Below, piece after piece: positions 16,170 through 24,039 of a stretch of DNA of 64,000 bases. The notes beneath the pieces are model-generated. The model did no database searches. It had not been told where the DNA came from and was given only the letters and a program-made list of their open reading frames with translations. Made by a program: the position numbers and the translations under genes. Origin of the DNA: Deltaproteobacteria bacterium (lineage in GTDB: Bacteria; Desulfobacterota; Desulfuromonadia; Geobacterales; Geobacteraceae); assembly GCA_021848385.1 (NCBI GenBank), contig JAJZUQ010000002.1, positions 1 through 64,000 of the forward strand, written 5' to 3'. How positions within the stretch are numbered: position 1 is the stretch's first letter; every line of letters starts with the position of its first letter.

Positions 16170-17618
16170 ATGAATCTGAAAAAGCAGGTGACGCACCTCA
16201 AAGAATGGCAGCTGCAGGAGGAACTGGCCGAGCGCATGCTCCCCATGATCGGCCATCTGTACCGGGACAACAACATAGTTACCACCGTCTATGGTCGATC
16301 TTTGACACACAACACGGTCAACGACATACTGAAGGCGCACCGCTTTGCCCGCCTTGTGCTCGACGCCGACCTGACCGTCAAGGAAACGTTTCCGTTGCTC
16401 GAAGCGATCAACGGGCTTGGTAATCTTGCCCCCGCTCGAATTGATCTCGGTAAATTGACCACGCGATTCCTCTCCCAGGGGGGAGGTTGCCCCGTCGAGG
16501 AATTTGTCCGCAAGGAGCTGACGACCGTCCTGACCGGCCGCAGTCCCGTGCTTTCCGAGCCGCAGGACATTGTCCTCTACGGTTTCGGCCGTATCGGCAG
16601 GCTCCTGGCCCGCATCCTGATAGAAAAAGCGGGAAGCGGGGAAAAGCTCCGGTTGCGGGCCGCAGTCGTCCGCAAGGGGGCTGGGGATGACTTGGTCAAG
16701 CGTGCCAGCCTGTTGCGCCGCGACTCCATACACGGCCATTTCGACGGCATCATTACCATTGATGAAGAAGAAAATGCCATTATCGCCAACGGCAATATGA
16801 TCCGCATCATCTATTCCGATGCGCCGGAGCAGGTTGATTACACGGCGTACGGCATCCAGAATGCCATCCTCATCGACAATACCGGCAAGTGGCGCGACCG
16901 TGACGGGCTCGGCCGTCATTTAAAGGCGCCGGGTATTTCCAAAGTGATCCTTACCGCCCCTGGCAAGGGGGATATTCCCAATGTGGTTGCCGGGGTCAAC
17001 AATGAGCTGATCACACCGGCAGAACAGATCTTCTCCGCTGCCAGTTGCACGACCAACGCCATTGTCCCGGTCATGCAGGCCATCAATGATCGCTTCGGCA
17101 TCGTGCATGGCCACATGGAAACCTGCCACTCCTACACCAACGACCAGAACCTGATCGACAACTATCACAAGGCATCCCGCCGCGGACGGAGCGCCCCGCT
17201 CAACATGGTCATCACCGAGACCGGCGCGGCCAAGGCCGTCGCCAAGGTCATACCCAGTCTGAGCGGCAAATTGACCGGCAACGCCATCAGGGTGCCGACC
17301 CCCAATGTCTCTCTCGCAATCCTCAATCTGGAGCTGGCACAACCGGTATCCGTCGAGACGATAAATGCCTATCTGCGTGACATCTCACTCGATTCTCCCC
17401 TCCAGAACCAGATCGATTACACGAACTCGCCCGAAGTTGTGTCCAGCGACTTTGTCGGTTCGCGCCATGCCGGAATAGTCGATTCCCTGGCCACAATTGC
17501 CGAGGGTAACCGTTGCGTCCTCTATGTCTGGTACGACAATGAATTCGGTTACAGCTGCCAGGTCGTGCGCATGGTGCAAAAGATGGCCGGGGTGGAGCTA
17601 CCCGCCATACCCAACTGA
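16170..17618 (+). CDS. Glyceraldehyde-3-phosphate dehydrogenase, long GapB-like type
   Basis: This 482-residue protein interconverts glyceraldehyde 3-phosphate and 1,3-bisphosphoglycerate. The Rossmann motif is YGFGRIGR, the catalytic Cys is in AASCTTNAIVPV, and the C-terminal WYDNEFGYS is typical. It has an extra N-terminal domain of about 130 residues (LYRDNNIVTTVYGRSL, ILKAHRFARL), like the roughly 480-residue Pseudomonas-type enzymes often tied to gluconeogenesis. A frame extends to 16095, but ATG 16170 follows GAGAAAGG. It starts 37 bp after the HyfI-like gene and precedes pckA, so the Ehr-like operon appears linked to gluconeogenesis. Confidence 0.92.
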   Translation: MNLKKQVTHLKEWQLQEELAERMLPMIGHLYRDNNIVTTVYGRSLTHNTVNDILKAHRFARLVLDADLTVKETFPLLEAINGLGNLAPARIDLGKLTTRFLSQGGGCPVEEFVRKELTTVLTGRSPVLSEPQDIVLYGFGRIGRLLARILIEKAGSGEKLRLRAAVVRKGAGDDLVKRASLLRRDSIHGHFDGIITIDEEENAIIANGNMIRIIYSDAPEQVDYTAYGIQNAILIDNTGKWRDRDGLGRHLKAPGISKVILTAPGKGDIPNVVAGVNNELITPAEQIFSAASCTTNAIVPVMQAINDRFGIVHGHMETCHSYTNDQNLIDNYHKASRRGRSAPLNMVITETGAAKAVAKVIPSLSGKLTGNAIRVPTPNVSLAILNLELAQPVSVETINAYLRDISLDSPLQNQIDYTNSPEVVSSDFVGSRHAGIVDSLATIAEGNRCVLYVWYDNEFGYSCQVVRMVQKMAGVELPAIPN

Positions 17619-17714
17619 ACATGGTATAATTACATTTTGTTGCACACTACAGACAAATCAATGAAGCGCATTACTGTCCAACTGACAGGATGCAGACACC
17701 AGGGAGGTAGGGCT

Positions 17715-19307
17715 GTGACTTTTAACGATATTACCAGAGGGACCGGGCTTGAAGCACATGGCATCACCAATGCCAACCTTATTTACTGGACTCCGCCGAC
17801 GTCGGTGCTCTACGAACTGATTGTGAAACGGGGGGAAGGGCTGCTTTCACACCTGGGAGCGGTAGCGGTCAAAACCGGTCACTATACGGGACGGGCAGCT
17901 AACGAGAAATTCATCGTCGACGAGCCGAGCTGCCACGATCATGTCGCCTGGGGCAAGGTCAATCGCCCCTTCGATCCGGCAAAGTTCGATGCGCTCTATA
18001 ATCGGATGTGCGCCTATATGCATGGTCGCGACCTGTTTGTGCAGGACTGCTTTGCCGGCGCCGACAAGGATCACCGTCTGCCGATCCGCGTCATTACGGA
18101 GAATGCATGGCATTCTTTGTTTGCCCGCAACATGTTCGTCTCGGCGACGCCGGAGGAACTGACTCACCACTCCCCCCAGTTCACCGTCGTCAATATGCCG
18201 CACTTCCACGCCCTCCCCTCCATGGACGGCACCAACTCCGAGACCTTTATCATCATCAATTTCGCCCGCAAGATGATCATCATCGGCGGCACCAGTTATG
18301 CCGGCGAGATCAAGAAGGCGATCTTTACCATTCTCAACTACCTCCTGCCGGTAGAGAAAAACATCCTGTCCATGCACTGCTCCGCAAACGTGGGGCCGAA
18401 TGGTGATTCCGCCGTGTTCTTCGGCCTGTCAGGCACCGGCAAGACGACCCTCTCCGCAGACCCGAACCGCTCCCTGATCGGGGATGACGAGCATGGCTGG
18501 GACGACAAGGGGGTCTTCAACTTTGAAGGCGGTTGCTACGCCAAGATCATCAATCTTTCCAAAGAGGCGGAACCGGAGATTTATGAGACAACCCGCCGCT
18601 TCGGCACCATCCTGGAAAATGTGGCCATCGATACCCATACCCGCCGGGTAGACCTGGATGACGACTCCTTTACCGAAAATACCCGCGCCTCCTATCCGCT
18701 GACCCACATCCCCAACATCGTGAAAAGCGGCTGCGGCGGCCACCCCTCCAACATCATCATGCTCACCTGCGATGCCTTTGGCGTGCTGCCTCCCATTGCC
18801 CGTCTGACACCGGAGCAGGCCATGTATCACTTCCTCTCCGGCTATACCGCCAAGGTGGCCGGTACGGAGGCAGGGGTCACCGAACCGTCGGCTACCTTCT
18901 CCACCTGTTTTGGCGGCCCGTTCATGGCACTCAACCCGACCGTGTACGGTGAGCTTCTGCGCAACAAGATTGCCAAACATAACGTGACCTGCTGGCTGGT
19001 AAATACCGGCTGGAGCGGCGGGGCCTATGGCGTCGGTTCCCGCATGAAGATTGCGTACTCCCGTGCCCTGGTTAATGCCGCCCTGGACGGCTCCCTGAAC
19101 GCCGGCTCCTTTGAAAAGGACCCCTTCTTCGGTCTCGATATCCCGACCGCCTGTGCCGGCGTGCCCAAGGAAGTTCTCAATCCCCGCAACACCTGGGCAG
19201 ACAAAACCGGATACGATGCGACCGCAACCAAACTGGTAGGGATGTTCAAGGAAAACTTCAAAAAATATGCGCCGCACGTTTCGGCGGATGTGGCCGGTGT
19301 CATGTAG
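17715..19307 (+). CDS. pckA: Phosphoenolpyruvate carboxykinase (ATP)
   Basis: This 530-residue enzyme converts oxaloacetate and ATP to phosphoenolpyruvate, CO2 and ADP. The P-loop GLSGTGKTTLSAD and the kinase/metal site DDEHGWDDKGVFNFEGG are intact, as is the N-terminal KTGHYTGRAANEKFIVDE. The GTG at 17715 is chosen because GGGAGG lies 7 bp upstream and the length then fits the family. The frame could extend to 17637 without support. A TATAAT at 17625-17630 in the gap after gap may be a -10 element, but no good -35 accompanies it. Together with the upstream GAPDH it supports gluconeogenesis, for example during growth on acetate. Confidence 0.95.
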   Translation: MTFNDITRGTGLEAHGITNANLIYWTPPTSVLYELIVKRGEGLLSHLGAVAVKTGHYTGRAANEKFIVDEPSCHDHVAWGKVNRPFDPAKFDALYNRMCAYMHGRDLFVQDCFAGADKDHRLPIRVITENAWHSLFARNMFVSATPEELTHHSPQFTVVNMPHFHALPSMDGTNSETFIIINFARKMIIIGGTSYAGEIKKAIFTILNYLLPVEKNILSMHCSANVGPNGDSAVFFGLSGTGKTTLSADPNRSLIGDDEHGWDDKGVFNFEGGCYAKIINLSKEAEPEIYETTRRFGTILENVAIDTHTRRVDLDDDSFTENTRASYPLTHIPNIVKSGCGGHPSNIIMLTCDAFGVLPPIARLTPEQAMYHFLSGYTAKVAGTEAGVTEPSATFSTCFGGPFMALNPTVYGELLRNKIAKHNVTCWLVNTGWSGGAYGVGSRMKIAYSRALVNAALDGSLNAGSFEKDPFFGLDIPTACAGVPKEVLNPRNTWADKTGYDATATKLVGMFKENFKKYAPHVSADVAGVM

Positions 19308-19327
19308 CGACTCTTTTTAAAGGGTTG

Positions 19328-19356
19328 TTGATTTGAATTTGATGGTGAGTTATGAT
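19328..19356 (+). promoter_or_regulatory. Predicted sigma-70 promoter of tRNA-Lys
   Basis: TTGATT (19328-19333) and TATGAT (19351-19356) have a 17-bp spacer. The -10 element ends 36 bp before the mature tRNA. Confidence 0.6.
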
Positions 19357-19392
19357 TAACACCGACATTCGGAAGGAATGAACGGATGTAGC

Positions 19393-19468
19393 GGGCACGT
19401 AGCTTAGTTGGTAGAGCAGCCGACTCTTAATCGGCAGGTCTTCGGTTCGATCCCGAACGTGCCCACCA
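19393..19468 (+). tRNA. tRNA-Lys (anticodon CTT)
   Basis: This 76-nt cloverleaf has the acceptor stem GGGCACG/CGTGCCC, an anticodon stem GCCGA/TCGGC around the loop CTCTTAA (anticodon CTT), the T-loop GGTTCGATCC and an encoded CCA end (19466-19468). A terminator follows 8 bp later. Confidence 0.97.
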
Positions 19469-19476
19469 GAAATCAG

Positions 19477-19525
19477 AAACGGGTTTAGCCGGCTTTCCTC
19501 GGGAAAACGGCTAAACCCGTTTTTT
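19477..19525 (+). terminator. Rho-independent terminator after tRNA-Lys
   Basis: There is a perfect 15-bp stem, with arms 19477-19491 and 19508-19522 (AAACGGGTTTAGCCG and its complement). The loop is 16 nt and a T-run follows. Confidence 0.88.
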
Positions 19526-19731
19526 CGTGCGGCAGAGAGTCTTCGCGACTGTCCCGTGAAGCACTTTTGCGTTCGGGAACAGCCGGATTCTCACTTGCAG
19601 CCTTGCCGCATCGAATGGTAGTATACCCCTGCCTGTTCTCACCACGGACCCCGCTTCCCCCCGATTCAGCTTTCAGTAGCAACTAAAACAGATGCAGACC
19701 GGGGTTACCGTCGGGTGACCCGAGGCATCGA

Positions 19732-20208
19732 TTGGCCCGTCCTATGAAAAACAGACCGAGCACACAGGTTCAACGCTACCTCCGGAGCCACAATGTCGCC
19801 ACGTTGGCCACAGGCAGCGGCACAGATATCTGGGCCTCTGCGGTGTTCTACGTTAACGATGGCTATACCCTGTATTTTCTGTCATCACCCGAAAGCCGGC
19901 ATTGTCTGAACCTGGCACAGAACCCGCTCGTCGCCCTGACAATCCAGGAGGATTACGCCGACTGGACGGACATCAAGGGGATACAGATGGAAGGCACGGT
20001 CAGCGAACTTTCCGGGGATGAGGAGGAGAAAGCCCGGCGGCTCTATGGGGAGAAGTTCCCCGTGGTCGGCATGCTGGCGCAGGCTCCCGCAGCCATTGTC
20101 AAGGCCCTGGCCAAGGTCCGCTGGTACAGGATTGCCCCCCGCAGACTCTACTTCATCGACAACTCGGTCGGCCTGGGCCATCGCGATGAGATCGACCTGA
20201 GCGATTGA
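19732..20208 (+). CDS. Pyridoxamine 5'-phosphate oxidase-like FMN-binding protein
   Basis: This 158-residue protein is of the split-barrel flavin-binding family (UPF0306/YhbP-like). Typical segments are VQRYLRSHNVATLAT near the start, LYFLSSPESRHCLNLAQNP for flavin phosphate contact, and RWYRIAPRRLYFIDN near the end. The TTG at 19732 has GAGG 6 bp upstream; ATG 19744 is possible but lacks a ribosome site. The substrate is unknown; relatives may be flavin reductases or heme/flavin-handling proteins. It stands alone between tRNA-Lys and ihfA. Confidence 0.75.
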   Translation: MARPMKNRPSTQVQRYLRSHNVATLATGSGTDIWASAVFYVNDGYTLYFLSSPESRHCLNLAQNPLVALTIQEDYADWTDIKGIQMEGTVSELSGDEEEKARRLYGEKFPVVGMLAQAPAAIVKALAKVRWYRIAPRRLYFIDNSVGLGHRDEIDLSD

Positions 20209-20327
20209 TATTCCCTGGCGAATCACCGGATAAAAATTGATTAGCGCACCAATAAACTCTTGGATTTTAACCGTATTTATGCTACGAGCAATATCATTGC
20301 CGTGACTACGACCCAACGAGGTACTCT

Positions 20328-20609
20328 ATGACAAAAGCCTGCATCGCCGAAAAAATCCACCTCACCACCGGTTTTCCCCTTAAAGAGTCCGCCGACATAC
20401 TGGAAACTGCTTTCAGCATCATAAAAAGCACCCTGGAAGCCGGTGAGAACCTCAAAATTACCGGTTTCGGCAATTTCGAGGTAAAAGAGAAAAAAGACCG
20501 TCGGGGAAGAAACCCGCACACGGGCGAAACAATCAGAATCTCCGCCCGCAGGGTCCTGACGTTCAAACCGAGCACCGTCTTGAGGCACGCCATCAACCGG
20601 CAGCCCTGA
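20328..20609 (+). CDS. ihfA: Integration host factor alpha / HU-family DNA-bending protein
   Basis: This 93-residue protein of the HU/IHF fold has helices at the N-terminus, ITGFGNFEVKEKKDR leading into the DNA-binding arm, and the intercalating-Pro region GRNPHTGE. Length and motif favour an IHF-like bending protein, although HU cannot be fully excluded. IHF typically assists sigma-54 promoters by bending DNA, and two such promoters are predicted elsewhere in the window. Confidence 0.82.
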   Translation: MTKACIAEKIHLTTGFPLKESADILETAFSIIKSTLEAGENLKITGFGNFEVKEKKDRRGRNPHTGETIRISARRVLTFKPSTVLRHAINRQP

Positions 20610-20686
20610 TCCCATTAACACCTCTCCGTCGCCAATTCCCGCAACAGGGTTGACAAGATAACTGAAATGGCTATGGAGTTTTGCAG

Positions 20687-22633
20687 ATGAACCGTTTTTT
20701 CTCATTGCCCATCAACATCCAACTGGCAACCCTTGCCATCCTCCTGGCACTCCCGGCCATCGGTATCATTGTCTATTCGGGGCTGGATCAGCGTCAGGAC
20801 GCCCTGAATGCTGCCACGAGGAACATCCAGGAACTGGCCAACAATATCGGCCTCGACCAGGACAAGTTCCTGACCGGGACCGAGGAACTTCTGGAGACGC
20901 TGGCACTGCTCGACCGTGTCAAGAGCAGGGACAGAACAAGGGTCAATGAACTTCTCGGCGTGATCAGCAAGGACATCCCCCAGATCAGGAATCTGATGAT
21001 TGCGGACACCAGGGGGAATATCTGGGCAGCGGCAGACCCCCGAAGAGAACATGAGTCCATCGCCGGTCAACGGCAGTTCGTGAACGCCCTGGCCACCGGC
21101 CGGCTCTCGTCTGGAGAATACCGGCCATCGCCGGAAGCTTCGGATTTTACCCTCAACTTCGGACTCCCCCTCAGGGACCAGAGCGGCACCATCAAGGGGG
21201 TGTTCAATTTCGCCATCGATCTGGCGAGCTTCAAAAAAATACTCCTCCATACGGGACTTCCCGCCGCCACGTCGTACATCATCCTGGACCACAAGGGGAC
21301 CATCCTCTTCAGCGGCCGCGAACCCAAGCTTGTGGGGAAGACCGACAAGAAGGAGTATTTCGCGCAGATGCAGGGGATCGAAGGGATCGGGTCGTTCAGG
21401 GGGATGGCCTACGACGGCCTTGAACGGCTCATCGTCTTCAGAAAACAGCGCCTGGAATATGAAGAAACCCCCTACATGTACATTCGCACAGGGATACCCT
21501 ACGGCGATGCGGTGGCCAGGGCAAACAGCGCCCTTGTCCGCGACGTCTTACTTCTGACCCCCTTTCTGATCGTATCGTTCATTGGTGTCCTCTACCTTGG
21601 CCGGCGTTCCATCGTCGACCGGGTCACCACCCTGAAAAACACCGTTGACACCATGGCCCAGGGGAATCTCGATGTCAGGGTTGCCGACCATGTGACCGGG
21701 GGCGAGCTGGGTGAACTGGGACAGGCGTTCGACTCCATGGCCGGGAAACTGGCGGAACGGGAGCAGGAACGGCAAGCGGCCCAGGATGCACTGGTGGTGA
21801 AGCAATTGCAGTTGGAGGGGTTGAACGCGACTCTGGAGCAGCGGGTTGCCGAAGAGGTGGAGAAAAACAACCGCAAGGAACGGATTATGTACCAGCAGTC
21901 CCGCCAGGCCTCCATGGGGGAGATGATCAACTTCATCGGGCACCAGTGGAGCCAGCCCCTGACCACTATCGGGCTCCGGTTTCAGTACCTGCAGCAGGCG
22001 TACCACGACAAAGAGCTCACTCCCGAGATATTCGACCGGGAAGTGGCATCCTGCCTGGACAAGCTCGACTACCTGGCGGACACCATTACCGACTTTCGGA
22101 ACTTTTTCCGTCCGGAGAGGGCCCCCCACCCCTTCAATCTTGAAAAGGCTATCGAGAAGAGCATGTTCTTCGTCCATTCCTACTTTGCCCAGAACGGCGT
22201 CGCCCTGTGCTTCGTGGGCCATGCGCCCGACATCCTGGTTAACGGCTATCCCAACGAGTTTTCCCATGCGCTCCTGAACATCCTTTGCAATGCCAAGGAC
22301 GTTCTCCTGGAACGCAATATCGTGGAACCCTGCGTGAATATCTTCTGCCGGCAGGAGGGTAAAAACGCCGTCATAACGGTACATGACAACGGAGGGGGAA
22401 TCAGTGCCGGTGATGCAGACAAGGTCTTCGAACTCTATTTCACCACCAAGGCAAAGGGGCACGGAACCGGCATCGGGCTCTACATGTCGAAGATGATCAT
22501 CGAAAAAAACATGGGTGGGAATATCACGGTTCGGAACGGCCCGGACGGGGCGGAGTTCGTCATCGAGCTTCCGATGGAGAGGTCCCTCCCGGGGGACGGG
22601 AAAGTGCCCGGGAAAGAACCTTTGTCAAGCTGA
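20687..22633 (+). CDS. Membrane sensor histidine kinase (Cache-HAMP-HisKA/HATPase), orphan
   Basis: This kinase has about 648 residues: an N-terminal membrane helix (about 10-30), an extracytoplasmic Cache-type sensor (about 40-280), a second helix (about 285-305, DVLLLTPFLIVSFIGVLYL), a HAMP domain (about 310-365), a coiled coil, and a kinase core. The phosphoacceptor His is in INFIGHQWSQPLTT, the N-box is LLNILCNAKDVL, and the G-boxes are HDNGGGIS and GTGIGLYMSKM. ATG 20687 follows GGAG. No response regulator is adjacent, so the partner and signal are unknown; Cache domains often bind small organic molecules. Confidence 0.88.
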   Translation: MNRFFSLPINIQLATLAILLALPAIGIIVYSGLDQRQDALNAATRNIQELANNIGLDQDKFLTGTEELLETLALLDRVKSRDRTRVNELLGVISKDIPQIRNLMIADTRGNIWAAADPRREHESIAGQRQFVNALATGRLSSGEYRPSPEASDFTLNFGLPLRDQSGTIKGVFNFAIDLASFKKILLHTGLPAATSYIILDHKGTILFSGREPKLVGKTDKKEYFAQMQGIEGIGSFRGMAYDGLERLIVFRKQRLEYEETPYMYIRTGIPYGDAVARANSALVRDVLLLTPFLIVSFIGVLYLGRRSIVDRVTTLKNTVDTMAQGNLDVRVADHVTGGELGELGQAFDSMAGKLAEREQERQAAQDALVVKQLQLEGLNATLEQRVAEEVEKNNRKERIMYQQSRQASMGEMINFIGHQWSQPLTTIGLRFQYLQQAYHDKELTPEIFDREVASCLDKLDYLADTITDFRNFFRPERAPHPFNLEKAIEKSMFFVHSYFAQNGVALCFVGHAPDILVNGYPNEFSHALLNILCNAKDVLLERNIVEPCVNIFCRQEGKNAVITVHDNGGGISAGDADKVFELYFTTKAKGHGTGIGLYMSKMIIEKNMGGNITVRNGPDGAEFVIELPMERSLPGDGKVPGKEPLSS

Positions 22634-22663
22634 ACAGGAACTACTACCATGTAACCTCCAAAT

Positions 22664-22713
22664 CTAACACCCCTCAGTCTCCCCTTGGATAAGGGGAGAT
22701 TTAGAGGGGTTAG
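22664..22713. repeat. Short palindromic element (CCCCTT-GGATA-AGGGG family)
   Basis: Two nested inverted repeats are present: outer CTAACACCCCT/AGGGGTTAG and inner TCTCCCCTT/AAGGGGAGA. It is related in form to the inner parts of the elements near 4.36 and 35.87 kb. It lies just before a separate terminator. Confidence 0.65.
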
Positions 22714-22755
22714 CAGCGAAACAATAAGCGTTACAAAGTACTGCTGTTGTTTGGG

Positions 22756-22786
22756 AAAAAGGCTTCACGGATTGTGAAGCCTTTTT
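22756..22786. terminator. Bidirectional terminator between the sensor kinase and nhaA
   Basis: A perfect 13-bp stem AAAAAGGCTTCAC/GTGAAGCCTTTTT has a 5-nt loop. A-run and T-run flanks suit both convergent genes. Confidence 0.85.
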
Positions 22787-22797
22787 TCGTGCAACCG

Positions 22798-23946
22798 CTA
22801 CCGCACCTTCCTGATGCCCAAAATCTTCGCCATCAGCACGGCCAGAACCGCGGCGACAATACTCAGCATCGCCCCCATCTTGGCAGCACCTTGCACCAGC
22901 GGGTCGGTAAAGGCCTCCCCCGCCACGAACAAGGCGACGGTAAAGCCTATACCGGCAACCATGCCGGCCACCAGGAGGTGACGCACTCCCATCCTCGACG
23001 GCAGAGGAAAGCCGAGCGCACGTGCCAGCATGCCGCAGCTGAAGATGCCCAAAGTTTTCCCCGCCAGAAGTGCCGCAAGGACCAGCCAGGTAACCTGACC
23101 GACGGCAGAGAACTCCACCCCCCCGTTTGCCAGACCAAAGGTAAAGAGTCCAAAATCGACGATCACCTTCCACTCATGCTCAAAACTGGCGAGAGGAGAG
23201 GTATCCCGGATGTCTTCTTCAAACAGGTGTTTCTTCTCCCGGGCTGCATGGGGGAGAAACGGAACGATGAAGACGAGGGCCAGGGCGGGATGGAGGTGGG
23301 CTTGATGGAGGCCGATCCAGCTCGGCACACCTCCGGCAATGAGGTAAGGCCAGTAGCTTCCTACCTGGCGGCGCCGCATGAGCCAGGCGACGATCATCCC
23401 CGCCACCGTCACCGCGAGCCAGATTGGCGCCACAGGTAAGGCGGGATCGGGATAGAAGATGGCGATGATGGCAAGACCGACGGCATCGTCGGCAATGGCG
23501 AGGAGAAGGAGGAAGGAAATGACCGGGTGGTTGGCGCCGAACACCAGTCGCGCCACCAGCCAGGCCAGGGCGATGTCCGTGGCAGTTGGAATCCCCCAGC
23601 CATTGGCGAGCTCCGGCGAACCGCTGATGCCGTTCAATACCAGATAGACCACTACCGGACCCAGCACCCCTCCCAGGGTTGCCAGAAGCGGATTGACCGC
23701 CTTGCGCGGCGGGTTGAGGTCTCCTCCCGGCAGACAGCTCTGGGTGATCTCCACCGCAGCGATGCCGAAGAAGAACACCATGAACAGTTCGTTGGAGAGG
23801 AAGTGGAAGCTTAAGGGTCCGGCCAGCGGCCCATGGATGAAGTGATGGTATCCGGACGGGTCGTGGTTCGCCCAGTAGAGAGCCATCACCACCCCGGCAA
23901 TGAGGGGGATGGAAAACTCCCTGAGCATATTTATCCGTTTGAGCAT
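22798..23946 (-). CDS. nhaA: Na+/H+ antiporter NhaA
   Basis: This inner-membrane antiporter of about 382 residues and 11-12 helices exchanges internal Na+ for external protons. The two unwound-helix and ion-binding regions are recognisable as TATDIALAWLVARLVFG and LLLAIADDAVGLAII, the latter with the paired aspartates. ATG 23946 is chosen because AGGAG precedes it; the frame extends to 24015. The gene stands alone and converges on the sensor kinase. If the Ehr-like complex pumps ions, NhaA could help set the Na+/H+ balance, but the sequence does not connect them. Confidence 0.93.
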   Translation of the reverse strand: MLKRINMLREFSIPLIAGVVMALYWANHDPSGYHHFIHGPLAGPLSFHFLSNELFMVFFFGIAAVEITQSCLPGGDLNPPRKAVNPLLATLGGVLGPVVVYLVLNGISGSPELANGWGIPTATDIALAWLVARLVFGANHPVISFLLLLAIADDAVGLAIIAIFYPDPALPVAPIWLAVTVAGMIVAWLMRRRQVGSYWPYLIAGGVPSWIGLHQAHLHPALALVFIVPFLPHAAREKKHLFEEDIRDTSPLASFEHEWKVIVDFGLFTFGLANGGVEFSAVGQVTWLVLAALLAGKTLGIFSCGMLARALGFPLPSRMGVRHLLVAGMVAGIGFTVALFVAGEAFTDPLVQGAAKMGAMLSIVAAVLAVLMAKILGIRKVR

Positions 23947-24039
23947 GAATCCATTCTCCTGTGCAGGGAACATCCTGCCACCGACCCAGTAGAGGGAACC
24001 GGCAGCATTTTGCAACAGCGGTTCGACGGAACGGGAAAA

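Noticed and set aside
17625-17630. TATAAT as a dedicated pckA promoter
   Set aside because: The -10 is perfect, but no acceptable -35 lies 16-18 bp upstream; kept only as a remark in the pckA entry.
20650-20677. TTGACA-N16-TATGGA as promoter of the sensor kinase
   Set aside because: It would place the transcription start only a few bases before the ATG, overlapping the ribosome site, so it is doubtful.
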